Source of the DNA: Caldilineaceae bacterium
Lineage (GTDB): Bacteria > Chloroflexota > Anaerolineae > Caldilineales > Caldilineaceae
DNA: 53,009 nt
Direction: 5' to 3'
Assembly (NCBI GenBank): GCA_019637685.1
Contig: JAHBVF010000042.1
Span: 1-53,009, forward strand
The notes beneath the pieces were generated by a model, which searched no databases, was not told the DNA's origin, and worked only from the letters and a program-made list of their open reading frames with translations. The position numbers were made by a program, and so were the translations under genes. This document shows, one piece after another, positions 26,406 to 35,129 of this stretch; the stretch's first letter is position 1, and every line of letters begins with the position of its first letter.

Positions 26406-26439
26406 CAAAAAAGAACGCCCTCGGCACAAAGCCGGGCGT
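26406..26439 (-). terminator. Rho-independent terminator (minus strand)
   Basis: The stem ACGCCC(G)GGC / GCC(GA)GGGCGT (26415-26439) is followed on the minus strand by TTCTTTTTT. It is probably the end of the helicase operon, about 450 bp past its last stop codon. Confidence 0.6.
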
Positions 26440-26636
26440 CCCTGCCACAGCGATCTATGTGGTTGGCACTGATTATAGGCAGAGTGGCTCCGGTTGTCAA
26501 ACAGCCAATTGCGTTTTGGGTGCGTTCCAGGAATGGATAGAAGATAAGGGACGGCAAAAGAAAAAGGAGAGGCAAAACAAGAAAGTAAGCAGACAAAAAA
26601 GAAGAGCGGGAAGAATTAGGGAAGGCAGGGGAAGGG

Positions 26637-26780
26637 ATGTATGCGCGGCTGCGGGAGTGGAGAGAAGCACACCCAAAGGCAAAGTTCGACGAGATAGCCA
26701 AGGAGGTGGGGGAAGAACGCAAACGGCTGAAGGGAGGGCTGTTGTCGGAGATGGCAGTTACCGACGAAGGGACGCAGCAG
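26637..26780 (+). pseudogene. N-terminal remnant of an ISKra4-like transposase
   Basis: The frame begins MYARLREWREAHPKAKFDEI followed by AKEVGEERKRLKGGLLSE. This pattern (short helix, HPxAxFDEI, then a charged helix) is what I recall from the start of ISKra4-family transposases; the rest of the enzyme is missing. Terminal inverted repeats were not found by eye. Confidence 0.45.
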
Positions 26781-26889
26781 GTAGACGCTGCACGTATCCG
26801 GAGTCCAGCAGGGATGGGGACTGATGGCTTTGCATGGAATATCCTTTGCCTGTCCATCAGGCTATTTCGTATGGCTGGGGTTCCAATGA

Positions 26890-28635
26890 TTAGCCTCCTG
26901 CGTCAAGCCCATACCCCATCTCGCGCAGGGCATTGCGAAAGGCAGTCTCCCGGCTGGCCGGAATGATGAGGGTTCTGTCGTCCAACTGCCGGGCGATTTT
27001 GCCCGCCTTGGGGTCGGCCAAGACCTGCTGGGTCAATTCAGCCGAGCGCACTTGAATGGTCAACGATTTTGTAGCGATACGCAGGGCTTTGCTGTCAGCT
27101 TCGGTTTTGTCCAGCAGAGCGATTATCTCGACCGGAATATCCCCCCGATTGTTATGGCGCAGGAAACTGCGCTGAATCTCCAGGTCGGCGCTGCTCTCAA
27201 GAACAGCCAGCAGTTTGGGCACAGACAGACGATATCCGTCCCCCTCACGCTCTGTTATCTGGTCCAACTGGGCCTGCAGGGCGGCGCTCACTTCATCCGG
27301 CTGCAACAGCGCAATAGAGCCATCAGGAGCAATAGAGAAGAGCGCACTCGCCGACGGCTGACTGGATTCATAGCCATCGGCCTGGCCGAAAAGATAGGCA
27401 CCCAGCGGGTTGATGCGGAAATAGAGCAGACCGTCGTAGCGGCTGTAAATCAACTCGTCATAATTGTAGGCTTGACCGGGAAAGATCTCGTATTCCGGGT
27501 AGGTGTATACAATGTCGATGGCCCCGATGGCCGCCAGATATTCCATCAAAATTGTGTTGATGTAGAGACCCGTGGTCAACAGCCACTGATTTTCCGCCGA
27601 GGCCCAAGACTCATACCAGCGCTGACTGCCCCGATAGCCCACATAGAGTTTGTCCGTCCCATTTTCCAGGTCGAAATCGAAGTGCCAGACGCGGATGGCC
27701 CGGTAGAAGTCGGCGATGGAAATCCAGACGCCGGTCGGACACCAGGAGAGGGCCTCCATAATTTTCTCCCGCCGGCTGGCCGGTGAGGTCAATCGTATGC
27801 CTCGCGAACGCAGACCGCGGATGGCCTGGATGCGGTCGATTTCATCGTACGTTCCCTTTTCCGCCCAGCTTTCAAAGGCTTCCAGGAGCAGATGCGCGTC
27901 ATTCGTAGCCAGGAATGTATTTGCCAACTCGTCCAGCGTGCCTTTGTAGGTGGTCAACCCGGACTGATCACAGAAGACGGTCAAGCCGTAGGGGAGTATG
28001 GCTTCCTCTGCCTTCTCCACATCGGAAAATAAGTCGCCCTGTTGCAGACCAGCCACCAGCGTTTTCACACTTTTCGGTGTCAAACGGTGGGAAGAGGAAC
28101 TCAGCTTAAGCGTTCCCTGACTCAACAGTGTGAGATAGAGGGTCAGATCGTGGAGACCGGCTATCTCCCGCTCGGCTACGAAGATTTCTATGGCCTCGCC
28201 GGATTCATCTACCACATCAGGCACAGTCTGGCTGCCGGTCAACTGAAAGCGCTCTGGCGCAGGCACGATGGGGGCCAACAGCGCCATCACCTCCGCGGGG
28301 ATTTCGTTGCCGTGGATGAAGAGGTCCAGCATAATCGGCTCTCGATGATAGGACCAGCGGTCGCTCTGGGGGCGTTCGGGCAGAGAGCCGTACTGGGCGA
28401 CGAAGGCTGTGCTGTTGAAGATGCCGTCGTTGTGATAGGCCGCGGCCACGGCCTTGCGCGAAAGGTCGTCCATCTGCGCCCACAGCCGCCGTAGCTGCAC
28501 CGGATCGGTGAGGGTCTCCACCAGATGATTAGCCCGGTCGGCTTTGCGAGTCAGGGAGCTGGGGCCGTCGCACAGCCTCATATAATCCTTCAGTTGGTCG
28601 CTCTTAAGATTGTCAAAAATATCGTATAAACTCAT
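26890..28635 (-). CDS. Helicase-associated protein (Helicase_C_3/XPB-like N-terminal type), no ATPase motif
   Basis: A 581-residue protein, third gene of the SNF2-SWIM operon. There is no Walker motif. The layout matches helicase-associated proteins: an N-terminal winged-helix-like part (LSRKAVAAAYHNDG, LPERPQSDRW), a middle with WCPTGVWISIADFYRAIR, and a C-terminal SLTIQVRSAELTQQVLADPK...LIIPASRETAFRNALREMGY, resembling the domain PF13625. That assignment is from memory of the family. Its start overlaps the SWIM gene stop as ATGA, so the three proteins are made together, probably as a complex on DNA. Confidence 0.65.
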   Translation of the reverse strand: MSLYDIFDNLKSDQLKDYMRLCDGPSSLTRKADRANHLVETLTDPVQLRRLWAQMDDLSRKAVAAAYHNDGIFNSTAFVAQYGSLPERPQSDRWSYHREPIMLDLFIHGNEIPAEVMALLAPIVPAPERFQLTGSQTVPDVVDESGEAIEIFVAEREIAGLHDLTLYLTLLSQGTLKLSSSSHRLTPKSVKTLVAGLQQGDLFSDVEKAEEAILPYGLTVFCDQSGLTTYKGTLDELANTFLATNDAHLLLEAFESWAEKGTYDEIDRIQAIRGLRSRGIRLTSPASRREKIMEALSWCPTGVWISIADFYRAIRVWHFDFDLENGTDKLYVGYRGSQRWYESWASAENQWLLTTGLYINTILMEYLAAIGAIDIVYTYPEYEIFPGQAYNYDELIYSRYDGLLYFRINPLGAYLFGQADGYESSQPSASALFSIAPDGSIALLQPDEVSAALQAQLDQITEREGDGYRLSVPKLLAVLESSADLEIQRSFLRHNNRGDIPVEIIALLDKTEADSKALRIATKSLTIQVRSAELTQQVLADPKAGKIARQLDDRTLIIPASRETAFRNALREMGYGLDAGG

Positions 28636-29513
28636 TCTGCATCCTCGCTTGACGCCTGGGCTTCTTGCGTTTGAAAGGCGGCCAACAATGCCTGCTGGGT
28701 GGCTGTCTCATACAGACTCCCCAATACAGATTCCAGATTCTGCTCCACAAAAATGGGCTGACCCAGACGGCGCAGAACCGGCAGGGGGGTGGTCGGCTGG
28801 CGGATGGCCGTGGGGAAGTGGTCCAGTGGCGCGCCCAGCCGCCAGAAATTGTCCAGCGATTCTTCCAGAGGAGCGACCTGTTCCCCGGTGACGTAGGCTT
28901 CCGGCTCTTCCGCCAGCAGGGTCGGCTCGGTGCGCCGGGCGCGCAGCGCGTCGAAAAGGCGTTCCTGCTCCATACCCCGCAGCCGAAAGAGCAGAAAGGG
29001 GTCTTCGTCGAACTGTTCGCCCAGAATGTAGTGGGCGGCAGCCACGTGCTTGCAGGGGTTGGCCCAGTCCGGGCAGGAGCAGTCGGTCTCCAAATCCGCG
29101 GCCTTGTCCGGGAAGAGGCTCACCCCGGCCTGGGCGAAGGCTTCTTCGATGTCCTGGGGCATCTCCCCGGCCAGAAGCTGAGCGGTGAAGAGGGCCTGCT
29201 CGCTCAGCTTTTCGATGACTGCCTCCCACTCGGCGGCGGTCAGGGGTTGCAGGCGGATGCGGATTTTGTAGGGCGTGGCCCTGGACCCCTGCACCCGGGA
29301 CTGGATGGCCCCCGCCTTTTCCTCAATCGAGAGCACCTGCCCCTTGCGCGCGTAGCTGCGTCCCCGGCGCAGGCGACCGGCGTCGGTGATGCGCTCCAGC
29401 GCCTGAATCCAGCGCTGTGCCCACCAGTTCTCGGCAAAGTCGCCCCGCTTGCTGCGGGCTTTGATGCCACTCTCCGTCTCAATCGGTCGGGTCGGTTTGG
29501 GATACCAGCTCAT
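28632..29513 (-). CDS. SWIM zinc-finger protein
   Basis: A 293-residue protein. The SWIM motif is at about residues 143-160: CSCPDWANPCKHVAAAHYIL (CxC-x6-CxH). A basic N-terminal part (RARSKRGDFAENWWAQRW) precedes it; such N-terminal segments occur in bacterial SWIM proteins next to SNF2 ATPases. It probably binds DNA or the helicase. The start overlaps the helicase stop (ATGA) and the stop overlaps the next start (ATGA). The C-terminal third is acidic and Gln-rich. Confidence 0.9.
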   Translation of the reverse strand: MSWYPKPTRPIETESGIKARSKRGDFAENWWAQRWIQALERITDAGRLRRGRSYARKGQVLSIEEKAGAIQSRVQGSRATPYKIRIRLQPLTAAEWEAVIEKLSEQALFTAQLLAGEMPQDIEEAFAQAGVSLFPDKAADLETDCSCPDWANPCKHVAAAHYILGEQFDEDPFLLFRLRGMEQERLFDALRARRTEPTLLAEEPEAYVTGEQVAPLEESLDNFWRLGAPLDHFPTAIRQPTTPLPVLRRLGQPIFVEQNLESVLGSLYETATQQALLAAFQTQEAQASSEDAE

Positions 29514-32500
29514 TCCACCATCTCCCGTTGCAGATGCACCAGTTCCCGCAGTTCCGACGTGGAGAGTTCGGTCAGCCAGTTTTCGCCGCCGCCCACAATG
29601 GCCTGGGCCAGTGCCTTCTTCTGTTCAATCATGGCGTCGATCTTCTCTTCCAGGGTGCCCACACAGACAAATTTGTGCACCTGCACATTCTGCTTCTGGC
29701 CGATGCGGAAGGCCCGGTCCGTGGCCTGATCCTCCACCGCCGGATTCCACCAGCGATCGTAGTGGAAGACGTGGCTGGCCCGGGTCAGGTTCAGCCCGGT
29801 GCCGCCCGCCTTCAACGAGAGGACGAAAATAGGCGGCCCGTCGCCCTCGGCCTGGAAACGCTCCACCATCTCGTTGCGCTTGCGGGCCGGTGTGCCGCCG
29901 TGCAGGAATAGCACGGGGCGCCCAAAGTGGGCCTGTAGATAGCTCTGCAAGAAGCCGCCCATCTCGGAAAACTGGGAAAAGATGAGCGCCCGGTCGCCAG
30001 CGGCCAGCAGCTCCTCCACCAGCTCGACCAGACGCACCAGCTTGCCGCTGCGGGCGGCGGCGTCGGTGGCGGCGCGCCCGTCCTCCATCTGGTGCAAAAA
30101 CTGGGCCGGGTGGTTGCAAATCTGCTTGAGTTTCATCAGCAGGGAGAGAACCATCCCCCGGCGCTGCATATCTTCCTCCGCGCTTTCGATGGCTTTCAAG
30201 GAATCCTGCACCACAGCCTCGTAAAGGGTGGCCTGCTCCGGGGAGAGATAGCAGTAGGCTTTGCTCTCCTGCTTCTCCGGCAGGTCCTGAATGACGGTGG
30301 GGTCGCTCTTGACCCGGCGCAGGATAAAGGGCGAAACCAGACGGCGCAGGCGATTGGCCGCGTCCGCGTCGTCGTAGCGTTCGATGGGCAGGGCAAAGCG
30401 CTCGCGGAAGCGCTGGCGACTGCCCAGAAAACCGGGGTTGAGAAAGTGCATAATCGACCAGAGTTCGCTGAGCCGGTTTTCTACGGGCGTGCCGGTCAGG
30501 GCCATGCGGAAGGTGGCGGGCAGTTGGCGGATGACACGCGCCTGCTGGGTCTGGGAGTTTTTGATATTCTGGGCTTCGTCCAGGATCAGGCCAAACCAAC
30601 CAATCTGCTGCAAACTCTCGCTGTCGCGACGGGCCAGGGCGTAGCTGGTCGCCACCAGATCGTGGGACCGTGCAGCCTGGGCAAACGCATCGCCGCGCAG
30701 TCGCTCCGGCCCCTGATGCACCATCACTGCGAGCTGGGGGGTGAAGCGTGCGGCCTCTTTGGCCCAGTTGACCACCACCGAAGTGGGGGCAATCAGGAGG
30801 GTGGGGCCGGGCAACTGGCCCGCCTGTTCCTTCACCCGCTGCAACATGGCCAGGGTTTGGATCGTTTTGCCCAGCCCCATATCGTCGGCCAGACAGACGC
30901 CCACCCCCCAGCGCCGCTGGAAGTCCAGCCAGGAGTAGCCGTAGCTCTGGTAGGGGCGCAAGCTGGCCTGCAAGCCCTCGGGCGCGGGCAAAACCGTCAA
31001 CTTCTCCTGGCCGGTGAAGCGCTCCATCCACTCGTGCAGCCAGCCCTCCGTCTCCACCCCTTCCACGGGCAGACCGTCCACCGCGCTATGCTCACCCAAA
31101 GCCAGGGCGGCCGCGTCCAGCAGGCCGATGTCGCTGCGCTGTTCCATCTTCTCCCAGAAGCGGATGGCCGCCTCGATCTGTTCCGGATCCAACTGCACCC
31201 ACTGGCCGCGAATCTGCACCAGGGGCGATTTGAGGGCGACCAACGCCTCAAACTCCTCCTGGCTGACCGCATCCCCGCCCAGAGAGAGTTCCCAGCGATA
31301 GCTCACCAGCTTTTCCATGCTCAGCAGGCCCTGGCCCACACCGTCGGAGTCGGTGGCAGCAGAACCGCTGCCGCTCATCTTCAGGCGCACGCCCAGCCGC
31401 GCCCCGGTTCGGTTCCACCAGGGGGGCACAAGCACACCGAAGCCGCTCTCCTCCAGCAGAGGCGCGGTCTCGCGCAGATAGGCATAGGCTTCATCCCCGG
31501 TCAGGGACGCGGCCACAGGACTCTTGCCGCGCAGACTGCGTTGCACAGCCTGGCTGTGGCGGGCCACATAGCCGAGACCGGTCAGCAGCATCTCCTGGGG
31601 ATTTTCCAGGCGACGGTCCAGATGGCTGAGCAGGCTGCCTTTACTCCGCCAGACCTGGGCCGCATCCACCAGCAGGCTGGGATCATCCCTGGCCTGGAGC
31701 AGGAAGTGCAGTGTCCAGGCGGGCTGGCTCGCCGCGTCCTGTGGAGCAGGCGGTTGCAGACGCAGGGCCACCCGGAAGTTGCCATCCCCGGCCACGTGCA
31801 GGCTGCGCAGCCAAGCCCCATAACTGCTCAGGAGTCTGCGCGACTGGGCAGCGGACAACTTCACAGCCGCGTCGTCCTGGCAAAGGGCGTTCAGCCAGAC
31901 CGCGCCGTCGGTCTGAGCGGGCTGGGCCATCCGGCTGCCCCAGTTCCAGCGGCGCATCAGGTCATCGGTCAGACCAGCCAGGAAAGAGTCGAGCAGAGCC
32001 TGGGGCTGGGTTTCGCCTTCCGCCGCGGCCCGACAGAGGGGCGGCATGGCCTGGCGCAGACGGGCCAGCCGGGGTCCATCCCGGGGGCCGTCCAGCACCG
32101 GCAGCCAGCGGGCATAGAGCGTCTTGCCATCCGCGTCAGCTACCAGGGCCGGGTGTACCTTCTGCTGGGCCAGGGTTTCCAGGGCCAGCCGGGCGGCCAC
32201 CTGCCAGAAGAGCAGGTCATCGCCCAGGCGCACGTCGTGGGGCAGGTCGTTGGCAGGCGGCAGATTGAGGAGCAGAAAGAGCGCGTCGGCCGGCGCGTGA
32301 TTCTGGCAGGGTATCTGCCAGGGCAACAGGACGGGCGCGGCGTTGTCCAAATCCCAGTTGTGTGTCAGATGGGGCGAGGGTTGGGGCGCAGTGCGCAGGG
32401 TGGGCAGGCGCAGGCAGAGGGAGGCGGCTGTGCCTGGTAGGTGCAGACCAGTCAGGGCTGTGAACTGTCGGGGCAGACCCGCGGCTTTTCCGGCAAAGGG

Positions 32501-32638
32501 GTGGGGTCGGGCTGTGCGCACGCGACGGTCAATCTTCGCCGTCGGCGGCGGGCTGTCCGTCGTCTCGGACCACAGGGAGAATAGGCCGGTCTCTGCCGGG
32601 GATAGGGGTGGTTGCCAGTGGGCATGCAGTACATTCAT
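29510..32638 (-). CDS. SNF2-family DNA-dependent ATPase/helicase
   Basis: A 1042-residue Swi2/Snf2 protein. The C-terminal half is the motor: Walker A DDMGLGKTIQTL (about residue 588), DEAQNIKN (about 687), TGTPVENRLSELWS, and the second lobe ending SLKAGGTGLNLT (about 950), DRWWNPAVEDQATDRAFRIG. The N-terminal 450 residues are a family-specific region without a recognised domain. It is the first gene of a three-gene operon with four-base overlaps, read toward the SWIM and helicase-associated genes. The role may be chromatin-like DNA remodelling, repair or defence; nothing here decides. Confidence 0.93.
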   Translation of the reverse strand: MNVLHAHWQPPLSPAETGLFSLWSETTDSPPPTAKIDRRVRTARPHPFAGKAAGLPRQFTALTGLHLPGTAASLCLRLPTLRTAPQPSPHLTHNWDLDNAAPVLLPWQIPCQNHAPADALFLLLNLPPANDLPHDVRLGDDLLFWQVAARLALETLAQQKVHPALVADADGKTLYARWLPVLDGPRDGPRLARLRQAMPPLCRAAAEGETQPQALLDSFLAGLTDDLMRRWNWGSRMAQPAQTDGAVWLNALCQDDAAVKLSAAQSRRLLSSYGAWLRSLHVAGDGNFRVALRLQPPAPQDAASQPAWTLHFLLQARDDPSLLVDAAQVWRSKGSLLSHLDRRLENPQEMLLTGLGYVARHSQAVQRSLRGKSPVAASLTGDEAYAYLRETAPLLEESGFGVLVPPWWNRTGARLGVRLKMSGSGSAATDSDGVGQGLLSMEKLVSYRWELSLGGDAVSQEEFEALVALKSPLVQIRGQWVQLDPEQIEAAIRFWEKMEQRSDIGLLDAAALALGEHSAVDGLPVEGVETEGWLHEWMERFTGQEKLTVLPAPEGLQASLRPYQSYGYSWLDFQRRWGVGVCLADDMGLGKTIQTLAMLQRVKEQAGQLPGPTLLIAPTSVVVNWAKEAARFTPQLAVMVHQGPERLRGDAFAQAARSHDLVATSYALARRDSESLQQIGWFGLILDEAQNIKNSQTQQARVIRQLPATFRMALTGTPVENRLSELWSIMHFLNPGFLGSRQRFRERFALPIERYDDADAANRLRRLVSPFILRRVKSDPTVIQDLPEKQESKAYCYLSPEQATLYEAVVQDSLKAIESAEEDMQRRGMVLSLLMKLKQICNHPAQFLHQMEDGRAATDAAARSGKLVRLVELVEELLAAGDRALIFSQFSEMGGFLQSYLQAHFGRPVLFLHGGTPARKRNEMVERFQAEGDGPPIFVLSLKAGGTGLNLTRASHVFHYDRWWNPAVEDQATDRAFRIGQKQNVQVHKFVCVGTLEEKIDAMIEQKKALAQAIVGGGENWLTELSTSELRELVHLQREMVE

Positions 32639-32880
32639 ACGTCAAGTGTACTGGTTTTTCGGCGGGATGTCCAAGCGCAAATGGTGGCTGTGACCGCGAT
32701 GCCTTGCGCCCGTCCCTCTGCCCGTGGCCGGGAGGCTGGGCTGTTGAGGTGGCTGGAATACAGGAGTCAACTATAGAGTCTGAACCAACTGGCAAACGAT
32801 TCAGGCATCACCCGCATGTACCCGGCGAACCGCAGCCATAGCTGGCAGATAACGAAGAACCGTTTTGGCCCCAGAAAAGC

Positions 32881-32939
32881 GAAAGACCGCCTGCAGGAAC
32901 AGACGGTCTTTCAGGTGACTGTAGTTAGCTGCTACAGTC
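32881..32939. other. Two adjacent hairpins left of the integrated element
   Basis: GAAAGACCG/CGGTCTTTC (32881-32889, 32904-32912) and GACTGTAG/CTACAGTC (32917-32924, 32932-32939). No coding sequence lies between the helicase start (32638) and the tRNA fragment. The hairpins may be transcription signals of the lost or neighbouring tRNA region. Confidence 0.5.
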
Positions 32940-33021
32940 GGGTTGTCGAAACGCGCACATTAACAACCGAATCAATTCTCATCTACAAAAAAGTTCGATT
33001 GAAATGTCACGTCGCTTCAGG

Positions 33022-33063
33022 TGGCGATGGCTGGACTTGAACCAGCGACCTAGCGATTATGAG
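33022..33063 (-). other. Attachment site: 3' half of a tRNA-Met (CAT) gene
   Basis: Read on the minus strand, the segment starts with the anticodon loop CTCATAA, continues with a 3' stem TCGCT, variable loop AGGTC, a perfect T-arm GCTGG-TTCAAGT-CCAGC and acceptor 3' strand CATCGCC plus discriminator A. The D-arm and 5' acceptor strand (which would be GGCGATG) are missing upstream, so it is not a functional gene. tRNA 3' halves from the anticodon loop onward are classic tyrosine-integrase att cores. The integrase gene ends 159 bp away. Confidence 0.82.
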
Positions 33064-33155
33064 GCTCTAGGTCCGGTGAAGTTCTTCACAATGCAACCCG
33101 AATATATAGACGCGTCATCTCGAAAATGCGTCAGTCTGTCTTGATCGCGCATCAC

Positions 33156-33205
33156 AAACAAAATTGGGGCTATTCCTTTGGAAAGGAATAGCCCCAATTT
33201 TGTTT
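33156..33205. terminator. Perfect 24-bp inverted repeat, strong bidirectional terminator
   Basis: AAACAAAATTGGGGCTATTC... (33156-33179) and its exact complement (33182-33205) are separated by two bases. T-runs occur at both ends. It ends the integrase transcript 17 bp after its stop and insulates the element from the host side. Confidence 0.9.
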
Positions 33206-33221
33206 ATTGGTTTATTTTCAC

Positions 33222-34169
33222 CTAATCGCCAAAGGAGGGATGTGCAGTTAACTGGCGATCAGTGAATGGGAACATCTCTGCCTGTGCTGCTGTATTGCGA
33301 ACTCGCTTGTCATCCTGATTGCCGTAGATGTGCAGTGTGACCTTGACATTGGCGTGACCTAACGCCTGAGAAAGCAGTTCAGCATTGATACCGTTATCAA
33401 GCCAGGCTTGGGCAAGCCGGTGTCGAAACGAATGGAGATTGTGTCGGCCACGTACACCGGCGCTTTCCGCAAGACGGTCAATCAACTGGCGAATGCCATC
33501 GGTTGTCAGTGCCCCTTGATGGGCGCTCACCCAAAGAGCGTTGGTCGGCTCGTCGGGTCGATCATCGACATAGGTTTGTAATGCCTCAATACAGACTTTG
33601 CCCAAAAAGACTTTGCGCCAGCCACGTTTGCCCTTTACCCAGGTCTCCCCCTTTGCCAGGTCCAATTGATCGGTGGTCATGCTAGCAAGCTCCCCGGCGC
33701 GAATCCCGGTGGTTGCCAGTACAGTCACCAGGGCAAAATCCCTGGCACTCGTGTTTCTGGCTTCTTTCCAGAGTGTCTTCAGGTCTTCGGCAGAGATCGC
33801 CTTCATCTGGGGAGGTCGATTGTCTTTGGGGGCTTCTAGATGGGCAAAAGGATTGTATTCAACTTCGTGCTGACGGGTCATCTCGGACCAGAAGGTCCGG
33901 GCGGCCCGCAAATAGTTGGCAAGAGTCGTTGGCGACAGCGGTTTACGCACGGTCGGGCGCCCAGGGTGAGATGTCCAGCAGTCTGTGCGCTCGTTTAGGT
34001 GTATCCAGTATGCCTCAGCGTCAGTACGCTCGATTTCAGTTAACGACTTATCTTCGCCGAAGTATTCGAGCATGGGGCGCAGGCTGCGTTTGTACCAGGA
34101 ACGGGTCTGTTTGTTGGCCTTGGTCAGCAGGAAACGCTGCACATAGCGTGCCAGGGTATCGGTGTTCAT
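33222..34169 (-). CDS. Tyrosine recombinase / integrase
   Basis: A 315-residue phage/ICE-type integrase. The N-terminal SAM-like DNA-binding domain is at about 1-100. Catalytic residues are all visible: Arg in TTGIRAGELASM, Lys in KGKRGWRKVFLG, HSFRH (His-x-x-Arg), LGHANVKVTLHIYG (His and the nucleophile Tyr). ATG 34169 has GAGGAA upstream; ATG 34187 is less likely. The gene points toward the tRNA-Met fragment, as usual for integrases next to their attachment site. Confidence 0.93.
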   Translation of the reverse strand: MNTDTLARYVQRFLLTKANKQTRSWYKRSLRPMLEYFGEDKSLTEIERTDAEAYWIHLNERTDCWTSHPGRPTVRKPLSPTTLANYLRAARTFWSEMTRQHEVEYNPFAHLEAPKDNRPPQMKAISAEDLKTLWKEARNTSARDFALVTVLATTGIRAGELASMTTDQLDLAKGETWVKGKRGWRKVFLGKVCIEALQTYVDDRPDEPTNALWVSAHQGALTTDGIRQLIDRLAESAGVRGRHNLHSFRHRLAQAWLDNGINAELLSQALGHANVKVTLHIYGNQDDKRVRNTAAQAEMFPFTDRQLTAHPSFGD

Positions 34170-34366
34170 ACGGTCGGTTCCTCGCAAGTCTCTCGGTCTG
34201 TATCGGTTGAACAGCGATCTGGCCAGATCATTTGCTGTGCCCCAGTGGGCATGTTCAACATAGCAGAAATTTGGCCCGGCGGATCAAAAGGAGCCGAAAA
34301 GGAGCAAAAAAGTCGATGAAAAGGAAATTCTACCCACATCTGACCACAAAGAAAGGAGGAGTGCCC

Positions 34367-34813
34367 TTGTCACAACCCTATCCATTGCCTAAGAAGTATC
34401 TGATGGTTCTGGCTTCTGCCAAGGAGGAACTCCAAGTGCTGGCCCGGCGCGCACGGACGGCCTTGGAGGAGGTGGAGTCAGAGGACGAACCCTACCAGTT
34501 GGCGCGCATCATCCTGCGGGACATCGAGGCGGAAGCCTACCGACTGGCCCTGGAACTGAGCACATTGGAGGTGACGGGAAGCTGCGACGGCTGTCCCTCG
34601 GCCCCACCCAGCACGGAAGCCAATGTGATGCTGCTGGTGATTGCGGGAGAGTTAGAGAGGCAGGCGAGTATTGCCCGCAGCCATGTGATTGAGCGGAGTT
34701 ACCCAAACACAAACGGAAATGGAGGAGAGCTTTCAGGTACCAAATTTCAGCGCTCAGAGAACGGCCATGTGCCCAGCAGTAACGGCCATGCAATTAATGG
34801 CTCTGACGCCTGA
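34367..34813 (+). CDS. Small element-encoded protein of unknown function
   Basis: A 148-residue protein starting at a TTG with an ideal ribosome site (AAAGGAGG, seven bases before it). The first part is helical and charged (KEELQVLARRARTALEEVES, ILRDIEAEAYRLALELS), then a CDGCP pair, a second helix (VMLLVIAGELERQASIARS) and a Gly/Asn/Ser-rich tail. It is the first of the rightward genes of the element. No family recognised. Confidence 0.55.
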   Translation: MSQPYPLPKKYLMVLASAKEELQVLARRARTALEEVESEDEPYQLARIILRDIEAEAYRLALELSTLEVTGSCDGCPSAPPSTEANVMLLVIAGELERQASIARSHVIERSYPNTNGNGGELSGTKFQRSENGHVPSSNGHAINGSDA

Positions 34814-34849
34814 TACCTGACCGCTCTACCACAAAGGGAGGTGAAATGA

Positions 34850-35095
34850 ATGACGACCCGAAGCGCTAGATACCGGTCGTCATCACCCAATAACAAGCAA
34901 GATGCGCCTGACCGATGCTGTGAACACCGGCCAGGCCGACGAAGCGCTGATGTGCCCAGCGTCTCGCCAATCACCCATGATACGGACAAGACGGTCCGTT
35001 GCCAAGTTGCATGGAGGGTTGGGAGAGGCGTGGGGAAGAGAATAACAGGTTTCAGCTATCAGCCAACGGCCAATCGCCAATCGCTGGCCACCTGA
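34850..35095 (+). CDS. Possible small basic protein
   Basis: 81 residues. A strong ribosome site (GGGAGG, eight bases before the ATG) is the main support. The protein is rich in Arg/Ser with several Cys and its last 15 residues (SYQPTANRQSLAT) are encoded by heptamer repeat DNA, so the C terminus is probably eroded. A second, overlapping ATG four bases upstream gives only seven codons. Confidence 0.4.
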   Translation: MTTRSARYRSSSPNNKQDAPDRCCEHRPGRRSADVPSVSPITHDTDKTVRCQVAWRVGRGVGKRITGFSYQPTANRQSLAT

Positions 35096-35129
35096 CCGCT
35101 GAAAACTATTCACCCAAGGAGCAACTACC

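Noticed and set aside
30092..32440. 782-codon plus-strand open frame opposite the SNF2 gene
   Set aside because: The opposite strand carries all SNF2 motifs; this frame is a GC-driven shadow without recognisable domains.
29510..32638. DISARM-type defence system (SNF2-like helicase)
   Set aside because: No methyltransferase, DUF1998 or phospholipase-D gene accompanies the helicase.
33022..33063. Complete tRNA gene at the left edge of the element
   Set aside because: Only the part from the anticodon loop to the 3' end is tRNA-like; no 5' acceptor strand or D-arm is found, so it is listed as an attachment-site fragment.
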